Positions 1 to 4,776 of a DNA stretch of 6,320 nucleotides are shown here, piece after piece. The notes under the pieces are model-generated. The model saw only the letters and a program-made list of their open reading frames with translations, was not told where the DNA came from and ran no database searches. The stretch is from the NCBI GenBank assembly GCA_964580525.1, contig CAZOKN010000068.1:1-6320 (forward strand), given 5' to 3'. The stretch's first letter is position 1. The number at the start of each line of letters is the position of its first letter. The stretch is from CAZOKN01 sp964580525 (lineage in GTDB: Bacteria > Pseudomonadota > Alphaproteobacteria > Rickettsiales > UBA6187). A program made the translations under genes and the position numbers.

Positions 1-271
1 ATGGAAGCTTAAGAAAGAGAATCCTGATAGAATGGCCGCTGTACTTTATACCTTGGCGGAGGCGATTCGTTGTATTGTTATAATGCTTCAGCCTTTTACC
101 CCGATTTCAGCTGCAAAAATTCTTGTGCAATTAGGATATAGTGAAGATGATACAAAAAAAGGGATTGCTTTTGAACAACTAAAGCCGAAATATGCACTAA
201 AGCAAGGTACAAAATTGCCAGCACCAGAAGGTGTTTTTCCAAGATTTTTAGCGGAAAAAAAGGAAGCATAA
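1..271 (+). CDS. metG: Methionyl-tRNA synthetase, C-terminal fragment (5' end outside window)
   Basis: The reading frame is open from base 2 (W-K-L-K-K-E-N-P-D-R-M) to the TAA at 269-271, giving the last 89 residues of a longer protein. The ATG at 32 is internal, because the residues before it (WKLKKENPDRM) already fit the family. The visible part matches the end of the helical anticodon-binding domain of class I MetRS: W-x-L-K-K then VLYTLAEAIRCI, a proline-rich LQPFTPISAAKIL helix turn, LGY, and the closing G-T-K-L-P-A-P-E-G-V-F-P-R-F, equivalent to the usual LFPR end. The enzyme charges tRNA-Met in the cytoplasm. The HIGH and KMSKS catalytic motifs lie upstream and cannot be checked. No C-terminal tRNA-binding (Trbp111-like) extension is present; the protein stops about ten residues after the FPRF motif, as in short MetRS forms. 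The stop overlaps the next start by one base (TAATG). Confidence 0.93.
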   Translation, partial: WKLKKENPDRMAAVLYTLAEAIRCIVIMLQPFTPISAAKILVQLGYSEDDTKKGIAFEQLKPKYALKQGTKLPAPEGVFPRFLAEKKEA

Positions 272-1053
272 TGAAAGCTATTTTGGTTGATTCGCATTGT
301 CATCTTGATTATCCTCAGTTTACGGAAAGTATGGATACTATGCTTGCGCGTGCAGCCGAACATGACGTTGCTTATATGCAGACTATTTGTACGTTGATGA
401 GTGAATTTCCAAAAATTCTGGCAGTTGCAGAAAAGCATAAAAATATTTGGTGCTCTGTTGGTGTACATCCGAATAATGTACAAAAAGAAGAGCTTGTAAC
501 GGCGGAGCAGATAATTGAAAAAACTAAAAATCCAAAAGTTATTGGTATTGGTGAAACTGGCCTTGATTATTATTATGAACACAGCCCACGGGATTTGCAA
601 ATACAAAGCTTTCTGGAACATATAAAAGCTAGTCGTGAAACGGGTTTGCCGCTTATTGTCCATACTCGTGATGCTGACGATGACACTATAGAAATTCTAC
701 AAAATGAAATGAAAAAAGGTAAATTTACCGGGCTAATTCATTGTTTTAGTACCGGCCGTAAATTAGCGGAAGAGGCCATAAAATTGGGTTTTTATGTTTC
801 TATTTCAGGTATCATAACGTTTAAAAAAGCTGAAAGCTTACAGGATATAGTGAAAGATTTGCCTCTGGAAAGTTTGCTGGTTGAAACTGATGCGCCTTAT
901 CTTGCTCCTGTGCCTTATCGCGGTAAGCCAAATGAACCTGCTTTTACAAAGTATACAGCACAATTTATTGCTGAATTAAAAGGAATAGCCTACGAACAAG
1001 TTGCTGAAACTACTACAAGAAATTTCTTTGACTTGTTTTCAAAAGCCCATTAA
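271..1053 (+). CDS. tatD: TatD-family metal-dependent hydrolase (DNase)
   Basis: This 260-residue protein is full length for the TatD family (about 250-265). It is a cytoplasmic TIM-barrel metallohydrolase; characterised members are 3'-5' DNA exonucleases linked to DNA repair or fragmentation. All expected metal ligands are visible: H9-C-H11 in VDSHCHLD, E95 in GIGETGLDYYY, H131 in IVHTRDADDD, H157 in IHCFSTG, and D207 in LLVETDAPYLAP. The conserved SVGVHPN (62-68) and the YRGKPNEP loop near 216-223 are also present. The start is the ATG that shares its A with the metG TAA, with an AAGGAAG ribosome binding site 6-7 bases upstream inside metG, so translational coupling is likely. metG-tatD adjacency is common in alphaproteobacteria. 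The ligands strongly support the family; the exact substrate in this organism is inferred. Confidence 0.97.
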   Translation: MKAILVDSHCHLDYPQFTESMDTMLARAAEHDVAYMQTICTLMSEFPKILAVAEKHKNIWCSVGVHPNNVQKEELVTAEQIIEKTKNPKVIGIGETGLDYYYEHSPRDLQIQSFLEHIKASRETGLPLIVHTRDADDDTIEILQNEMKKGKFTGLIHCFSTGRKLAEEAIKLGFYVSISGIITFKKAESLQDIVKDLPLESLLVETDAPYLAPVPYRGKPNEPAFTKYTAQFIAELKGIAYEQVAETTTRNFFDLFSKAH

Positions 1054-1091
1054 TTTTGTGATGTCATAATTACTAAATAAAAGGGTAAAAT

Positions 1092-1709
1092 ATGCGTTTT
1101 GTAGATCGTGAAGATACCAAATATTTAATTAAAAATAGCCCTGAATTTAGAGTGAGGAATTACGGTTCATTCATGATATGGACTTCTTATGCTTTCATCC
1201 TGGCGACTTTGGGTATAGCGCTGCATATTAACAAGGTTATATATGGAGCGTTTGATACGCAGGGCGTAAATATGAAAGTCGATGTTATTTTGAGCCTTAT
1301 ATTTTTGCTCTTGATAATGCTAATACTTTTGGGATACGTGTTTTTTGTTATTTTTCGCATAAGATCGATAGTATCTGCTGTTGAGTTCCAGAACATGATT
1401 TTTGCAAGCTCTGTAAGGGTTCATACCCTGTTCTGTTTCATTATAAATGATGAACACACAGTCGTTTATGCAGATGTGAATAGTAGGAATATTTTTGAAG
1501 AGAAAAATACGAAAACTTTTGATGATATACTTATTCATGATGGTATCAATGCCGAGGATAAGGCTAAATTGCTAAAAGCGGTTTCATCAGGAATTGCAGA
1601 AGAGGTGCCTCTTTTATATGAAGAAGACAATGGTGAAAAAAAGAATGCTCTTGTGGTTATTGATCCTATAGAAAAACCAAAAGGATATTTTGTAGTTAGG
1701 GGATATTAG
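1092..1709 (+). CDS. Two-helix membrane protein with PAS-like cytoplasmic domain, no kinase
   Basis: 205 residues. The charged N-terminus is followed by two hydrophobic helices at about 24-46 and 65-90, separated by a short loop (HINKVIYGAFDTQGVNMK). From residue 98 (EFQNMIFASSVR) a soluble region begins that reads like a PAS fold: FCFIINDEHTVVYADVNSRNIF, then helices (DDILIHDGINAEDKAKLL), a strand LPLL-like stretch around 172-176, and the terminal strands ALVVIDP and GYFVVRGY. This arrangement resembles the N-terminal sensor part of alphaproteobacterial PAS-type histidine kinases, but the ORF stops where the PAS core ends. No H-box, N-box or receiver domain follows, and only 19 bases separate it from the next gene. 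It starts 38 bp after tatD with a good AAGGG site 6 bases before the ATG, so it probably shares the metG-tatD transcript. It may be an orphan sensor, a remnant of a kinase, or a small family of its own. Function is not assigned. Confidence 0.82.
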   Translation: MRFVDREDTKYLIKNSPEFRVRNYGSFMIWTSYAFILATLGIALHINKVIYGAFDTQGVNMKVDVILSLIFLLLIMLILLGYVFFVIFRIRSIVSAVEFQNMIFASSVRVHTLFCFIINDEHTVVYADVNSRNIFEEKNTKTFDDILIHDGINAEDKAKLLKAVSSGIAEEVPLLYEEDNGEKKNALVVIDPIEKPKGYFVVRGY

Positions 1710-1728
1710 TCTTATAATAGTTGCTGCT

Positions 1729-2502
1729 CTAGTTTTTACTTAGCCACTCGAACATACGGCATGATAAAGTATTGTCTGTTAAGACGTAATCTCCTGAAGC
1801 ATTATCATAGTCGCTTGAGACGCATCTTCCTGCAGTTGCATGTAATGCAGAGCTTCTAGCAGCGTATATATTTCCTGTTGACGCTACTCCATCATCAATT
1901 TTTTTGTCTATAAGATAAGCATCAGCAGGTTTTACAGCTCCTTCCCAGGGATCCGTATTGGGTAGCGTTACAGCGCTAAGCCATAAAGCGTTTCCGGAAG
2001 TACCAAAGTAATTTGAAACATAAAAAAGTATATAATTTCCGAGATTGTAGATAGAAGCGGCTGGAACATTAACCCCTGATTGCCAATCTGGTGTTCCGGC
2101 ATCTTGTCCTGTATAATGCCCGATTATTGTGCCTGATAAAGCTAATTGTTGCCAAGCCTTAAGTGATTCAGTGGCTATGTTATCTATACGTTCGTTGCCA
2201 TCACCATTTGCGGTTCCTTCTACGTTAGTGGCTCCGTTATAAGTGCCCCAATATGTTGTAGCAGTGGCCATATCGCCAGGCCAGGCATTATATTTTAGGC
2301 GGAAAGTTTCTACGGTTTTCGTATAATAGCTAAATTCAGATATTGCCTTATTTATAGAGGCAGCTTGCATGAGATTAGACCCTGCTGTTATTGAGCCTAT
2401 AATAAGTGCTACTATGGCGATTGTTATGGATAGCTCAAGAAGGCTGAAACCCTTATTATTAGGGTTTTTTATGCTACTTATAATTTCTACATGTAATTTC
2501 AT
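1729..2502 (-). CDS. Type IV pilin / type II secretion-like pseudopilin (prepilin-type N-terminus)
   Basis: 257 residues with a classic class III signal: an 18-residue leader ending NNKG, then F19-S-L-L-E23-L, with cleavage expected after G18 and the conserved E at +5. A hydrophobic helix follows (about 19-42), then an amphipathic helical part (INKAISEFSYYTKTVETFRLKYN). The motif KYNAWPGDMATATTYWG (70-86), a glycine/aspartate-rich GDGNERID stretch, and AYLIDKKIDDGVASTGNI (195-212) are typical of a large group of prepilin-type proteins. Cysteines C227 and C248 could close a disulfide loop like a pilin D-region. The processed protein would sit in the inner membrane or be assembled into a pseudopilus or pilus. 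The ATG is the only start near the leader; upstream is only a weak GTGTGAAA, not a real Shine-Dalgarno. No prepilin peptidase, assembly ATPase or secretin lies in the window, so the machinery must be encoded elsewhere or be missing. The gene is convergent with the PAS-like gene. Confidence 0.9.
   Translation of the reverse strand: MKLHVEIISSIKNPNNKGFSLLELSITIAIVALIIGSITAGSNLMQAASINKAISEFSYYTKTVETFRLKYNAWPGDMATATTYWGTYNGATNVEGTANGDGNERIDNIATESLKAWQQLALSGTIIGHYTGQDAGTPDWQSGVNVPAASIYNLGNYILFYVSNYFGTSGNALWLSAVTLPNTDPWEGAVKPADAYLIDKKIDDGVASTGNIYAARSSALHATAGRCVSSDYDNASGDYVLTDNTLSCRMFEWLSKN
2447..2470 (+). terminator. Terminator-like hairpin plus T-run, antisense inside pseudopilin gene
   Basis: On the + strand, AAACCCT (2447-2453), a 7-base loop TATTATT and AGGGTTT (2461-2467) form a perfect 7-bp stem that runs directly into six Ts (2465-2470). 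This has the form of a short intrinsic terminator for rightward transcription, although the stem has only three G-C pairs. It lies inside the leftward pseudopilin gene, over the codons for the leader cleavage region (KNPNNKGF). On the pseudopilin mRNA the same bases form a hairpin about 35-56 bases after the start codon, without a T-run. It could stop rightward read-through from the metG-tatD unit, which shows no terminator at 1710. It could equally be a chance result of coding sequence. Confidence 0.35.
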
Positions 2503-2541
2503 AATATTTCACACATTATTGCAATTTATAATAAATTTGTA

Positions 2542-2577
2542 ATTATATTATAACATAAAATACTAACTAAAGGTTAA
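2542..2577 (-). promoter_or_regulatory. Possible leftward promoter for the pseudopilin gene
   Basis: Read on the minus strand, two overlapping TATAAT hexamers occur (2552-2547 and 2547-2542), about 40-50 bases before the pseudopilin ATG. The best upstream hexamer is TTAACC (2577-2572), which is 19 bases from the first TATAAT and matches the -35 consensus at four of six positions. The spacing is long, and TATAAT-like strings are frequent in such AT-rich DNA, so this is tentative. The near-palindrome AATTTAT-A-ATAAATT (2523-2537) lies where transcription would begin and might be an operator. Confidence 0.35.
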
Positions 2578-2679
2578 CGTCTATGATTTTATTGTGCGAT
2601 GCAGAAGGGATATGACACAATATATAGTAGTCTTTGTGCAGTGCAGCACCTATATCATGTGAAATTCTCGCTATTATTA

Positions 2680-2708
2680 TTGAAAAATAGTAACATTTTT
2701 GTTATAAT
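2680..2708 (+). promoter_or_regulatory. Strong sigma70-type promoter, probably for the lipoprotein gene
   Basis: TTGAAA (2680-2685) and a perfect TATAAT (2703-2708) are separated by exactly 17 bases, giving an expected start near 2714-2716. It is the best consensus promoter in the window. The next rightward gene begins at 2850, so the leader would be about 135 bases. The spacer and -10 are covered by an imperfect inverted repeat (2686-2709) whose core is TAACA-TTTT-TGTTA (2691-2704), placed where a repressor could block polymerase. Confidence 0.6.
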
Positions 2709-2849
2709 TGTACATAGGGAGGAAGATTCTGGGAAGTTTGAAGATGCTGGTTATATCGAGGATTTTCTAAGACATTTACCAGTATTATAAATTTCAGATC
2801 TTCAGGTGTATTGGTATAGAAAGCTACTTATCGCCTGTATTCATTAAAT

Positions 2850-3203
2850 ATGACAATGACTTTTTTCAAAAGATTGGTTCTTACTATAGTTTGCGTATCG
2901 CCGCTGGTAGCATGCAGTCAGGGTGGTGATTTTAGCTATGTTTCAAGGAAAGACCTTGCAAGTGAGCCTTTGTATCTTGTCGGTGCCCCAAGTTATAAGC
3001 GTGGTACTACCTATGGTGCTATAATGTTTAGGGAAAAAGACGCAAATCAGGGCGAAGGTAGGCTTTTTGTAATAAGTCGTAATAAAGGCATATATCAAGC
3101 TGAGACTATGCTTAAAAAGACCGAGAGCGTGAAGTATTATTTCTCATTAGGTATTGATTATAAGCAAAAAACCCCTGCGGTTGGGTTCAGGATGGAATTC
3201 TAG
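2850..3203 (+). CDS. Small predicted lipoprotein, unknown family
   Basis: 117 residues. The N-terminus is a lipoprotein signal peptide: MTMTFFKR, a hydrophobic stretch LVLTIVCVSP, and the lipobox L19-V-A-C22. Serine follows the cysteine, so outer-membrane sorting by the Lol system would be expected if the Enterobacteria rule holds here. The mature part (about 96 residues) alternates polar and aromatic/hydrophobic residues (TYGAIMFRE, GRLFVISR, VKYYFSLGIDYK, AVGFRMEF), suggesting beta strands, and it ends in Phe like an outer-membrane beta-signal. It is too short for a monomeric 8-strand barrel. No Shine-Dalgarno precedes the ATG at 2850 or the second ATG at 2856; in-frame stop TAG at 2817 excludes a longer ATG start. 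The family is not recognised. It lies 99 bp upstream of a beta-barrel gene on the same strand, so a shared envelope role is possible but unproven. Confidence 0.78.
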   Translation: MTMTFFKRLVLTIVCVSPLVACSQGGDFSYVSRKDLASEPLYLVGAPSYKRGTTYGAIMFREKDANQGEGRLFVISRNKGIYQAETMLKKTESVKYYFSLGIDYKQKTPAVGFRMEF

Positions 3204-3219
3204 AACATAAACAATACAC

Positions 3220-3247
3220 TTGCATCCTGTAAGAAATCTGGTATACT
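3220..3247 (+). promoter_or_regulatory. Extended -10 promoter for the beta-barrel gene
   Basis: TTGCAT (3220-3225) and TATACT (3242-3247) are separated by 16 bases, and TGG directly before the -10 gives the extended -10 motif (TGnTATACT). The expected start is near 3253, which leaves a leader of about 50 bases before the ATG at 3303. It lies in the 99-bp gap after the lipoprotein gene, so the barrel gene can be expressed independently of it. Confidence 0.55.
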
Positions 3248-3280
3248 TACCCTATGGTTGAAAATTATAAGCCATGTTTA

Positions 3281-3302
3281 ACTCCATGTAGGAGTACAGG
3301 GG
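3281..3302 (+). promoter_or_regulatory. Ribosome binding site of the beta-barrel gene inside a small hairpin
   Basis: ACTCC-ATGTA-GGAGT (3281-3295) is a perfect 5-bp stem with a 5-base loop. Its right arm contains the Shine-Dalgarno AGGAG (3290-3294), 8 bases before the ATG. A second purine run, AGGGG (3298-3302), directly abuts the ATG. In RNA the stem would hide the best-placed ribosome binding site. A 5-bp stem is marginally stable, so any effect would be modest or temperature dependent. Confidence 0.45.
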
Positions 3303-3965
3303 ATGCAGAAAAAAAATCATAGTCTAATACTTCTAGCTGCTTTAGCGGCCTTTTTGTTTTCATCTGTTAGCAAAGCAGATGACGAAATAAGCGATTCTGA
3401 ACAAGATAAAAGCTTTTATGTCAAAACTACTTATCCTGAAAGAGTAGAAGATAGCCCTCATTATTTAAGACTTATTGATTCTGCATATAGCAGTGGTGAT
3501 ATTGATTTGAATAATAATGCTGTTACCAATGTTGCATACAGCCCTTTATTGAAGGATAACACTCATAGCGTGGTTAATTTTGAAGGGACCATGGCTTATT
3601 ATGAGGGTTGGGAAGGTGATAAATACCGTCCTTTAAATGAAGGTTTGATGATAGCAAATGTTGTTTATCGTCCAACTGAGTCTGCTTTTAAGCCTTATAT
3701 TGGTTTTGGCAGTGGTGTCAGATACATAGAATTTGAAAACGGTAATAATACTGACAATTATAGCGGGGATTTATTGCCAAGCTATCAATTGATGTCTGGG
3801 TTTTCTTATGAGAAAAAGGGAAAAGGCAAAACATCTGTAGAATTTAGCCTTGGATACTCATATCTAGCGTCTTTGAATTCCAAGACCTATGATACTGGTC
3901 TAGGAGAAAGCTATAAGACTGATGACCATTCCGTGCAGGGAAAAATCTTATTTAAGTTCCACTGA
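3303..3965 (+). CDS. Putative outer-membrane beta-barrel protein
   Basis: 220 residues. A Sec signal peptide (MQKKNH, then a hydrophobic core LILLAALAAFLF, cleavage expected after S-K-A25) leaves a mature protein of about 195 residues, the size of an 8-strand barrel. An acidic N-terminal segment (DDEISDSEQDK) precedes alternating strands: VNFEGTMAYYEG, LMIANVVYRP, KPYIGFGSGVRYIEFE, SYQLMSGFSYEKKG, SVEFSLGYSYLAS and VQGKILFKFH. The YRP...KPYIGFGSGVRY strand-turn-strand pattern resembles small alphaproteobacterial OMPs (OmpA-transmembrane-like or Surface_Ag_2/P28-like), but I cannot assign one family. The C-terminus has the F-x-F beta-signal pattern with one extra His after the last Phe. The start is supported by AGGAG at 8 bases and by the signal peptide. 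Its last 14 bases overlap the 3' end of the opposite CinA-like gene. A surface or host-interaction role is inference. Confidence 0.85.
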   Translation: MQKKNHSLILLAALAAFLFSSVSKADDEISDSEQDKSFYVKTTYPERVEDSPHYLRLIDSAYSSGDIDLNNNAVTNVAYSPLLKDNTHSVVNFEGTMAYYEGWEGDKYRPLNEGLMIANVVYRPTESAFKPYIGFGSGVRYIEFENGNNTDNYSGDLLPSYQLMSGFSYEKKGKGKTSVEFSLGYSYLASLNSKTYDTGLGESYKTDDHSVQGKILFKFH

Positions 3966-4701
3966 TTATTTCAATTCCTTCTATTTTGATTAGTATTCCT
4001 AGAAGTTCTTTTTTGACGGAGTCTAATTTTTTGTCCTCTATTCCTCGTAAAACCAGGCTTACACCGAATTTATTGTCTTGAACAAATGGGTAACTTCCTA
4101 TTTCCACATCAGGATATTTTTTCTGCAGATTGCCAAGTTCGATTGCCATTTTGCTTTCTGAGCCATACATCCTGACTTCTTCTGAAAGAATAATCTTTCC
4201 GCCTTTTAGGGTGTGTTTTATGCTATCAAACATAGCCTGCATAACATTTGGTATACCAGCCATTACATAAACATTTTCTATCTTAAATCCCGGTGCAACA
4301 CTAACCGGATTATCAATCAATTCCGCTCCTACGGGAAGATATGTCATTTTCAAGCGGCCTTCGTTTAGAACTCCTTTATAAAATTCACTTAGGCGGCGTA
4401 AAGCCTCTTTATTTTGAATAATTTCTTTATGGAAAGCCTTTGCAATTGCTTCTGTTGTAATATCGTCATGAGTTGGGCCTATACCGCCAGAAGTAAAAAC
4501 ATAGCTGTATTTTTTGCGAAGATCATTTACGGTATTTATAATCTCGATTTCTATATCTGGTATGACCCTTACTTCGAGAAATCGTACGCCAATTGAACTA
4601 AGGCTTGTTGCTATATAGTTTATGTTTTTATCCTGGGTGCGTCCTGAAAGGATTTCATTACCTATAACAATAAGGGCTGCGTTTGGGGATTTATCTGTCA
4701 T
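3952..4701 (-). CDS. CinA-type molybdopterin-binding domain protein (MoCF_biosynth)
   Basis: 249 residues, a single MoaB/MogA-like domain of the type found at the N-terminus of CinA, and as a stand-alone protein in many alphaproteobacteria. Key motifs are visible: AALIVIGNEILSGRTQDKN (8-26), and FTSGGIGPTHDDITTEAIAKAF (69-90), the signature loop with SGG-G-P-T-x-D-D. Further family blocks are YLPVGAELIDNPVSVAPGF and VYVMAGIPNVMQAMF (about 121-158). The C-terminal CinA amidohydrolase (PncC, NMN deamidase) domain is absent, so the competence/damage-inducible name should not be read as a function. The true substrate is unknown; a nucleotide or pterin-like ligand is expected from the family. The start lies 75 bp from the divergent map start and has only a weak GAAG site 8 bases upstream. 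The last residues overlap the barrel gene tail to tail. Confidence 0.92.
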   Translation of the reverse strand: MTDKSPNAALIVIGNEILSGRTQDKNINYIATSLSSIGVRFLEVRVIPDIEIEIINTVNDLRKKYSYVFTSGGIGPTHDDITTEAIAKAFHKEIIQNKEALRRLSEFYKGVLNEGRLKMTYLPVGAELIDNPVSVAPGFKIENVYVMAGIPNVMQAMFDSIKHTLKGGKIILSEEVRMYGSESKMAIELGNLQKKYPDVEIGSYPFVQDNKFGVSLVLRGIEDKKLDSVKKELLGILIKIEGIEIISGT

Positions 4702-4776
4702 AATTTACTTCACAATTGCCTTTTACATAATCAATATATATGTTTTCTTTGAAACTAAAGAAAGTAAAAATCTTAT
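4702..4776. promoter_or_regulatory. Divergent promoter region between cinA-like gene and map
   Basis: These 75 bases must contain the starts for both directions. For map, TTGCCT (4716-4721) and TATGTT (4739-4744) are 17 bases apart, with a start near 4751. A second pair, TTGAAA (4749-4754) and CTTATA (4772-4777), would place initiation just inside the annotated map start and favour the ATG at 4789. For the leftward gene, TTTAGT (4759-4754) and TATATT (4737-4732) are 16 bases apart on the minus strand. A perfect inverted repeat TTTCTTT-(6)-AAAGAAA (4744-4763) overlaps these elements. The individual hexamers are weak and none is decisive. Confidence 0.4.

Larger units (their letters stand above)
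2503..2849. other. Intergenic region without a convincing gene; control sequences for both sides
   Basis: These 347 bases separate the leftward pseudopilin from the rightward lipoprotein gene. The left part (2503-2577) is extremely AT-rich and should hold the pseudopilin promoter. The right part holds a strong rightward promoter at 2680-2708. A 63-codon frame at 2599-2790 (+) has no ribosome binding site, an unremarkable composition, and overlaps that promoter, so I do not call it a gene. Close to the lipoprotein start, CAGGTG (2803-2808) and CGCCTG (2832-2837) can pair in RNA with one G-U wobble. I see no tRNA cloverleaf, IS end or repeat array. Confidence 0.7.

Noticed and set aside
88..663. 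191-codon frame on the minus strand
   Set aside because: It is antisense to metG and tatD, both strongly supported by motifs; its translation is rich in N, F, I and K as expected for a shadow of AT-rich coding DNA and has no family motif.
1051..1072. Inverted repeat TAATT...AATTA with central TGATGTCA after tatD
   Set aside because: The paired arms are A/T only, the loop is 12 bases and no T-run follows; it fits neither a terminator nor a known operator.
1710..1728. Terminator between the convergent PAS-like and pseudopilin genes
   Set aside because: Only an A/T-only stem (TATTA/TAATA, 1703-1718) without G-C pairs or T-run is present; not enough to call a terminator.
2599..2790. 63-codon frame on the plus strand in the intergenic region
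   Set aside because: No ribosome binding site precedes the ATG, it overlaps the best promoter of the window, and no motif or signal peptide is convincing. A real small protein cannot be fully excluded.
2503..2849. Possible tRNA or structured small RNA
   Set aside because: I found no T-loop GTTC-like motif, acceptor stem or CCA, only short local hairpins; nothing supports an RNA gene.
3170..3187. AACCC/GGGTT stem at the end of the lipoprotein gene
   Set aside because: It is inside the coding region and is followed by CAGGATGG rather than a T-run, so it is not a terminator.
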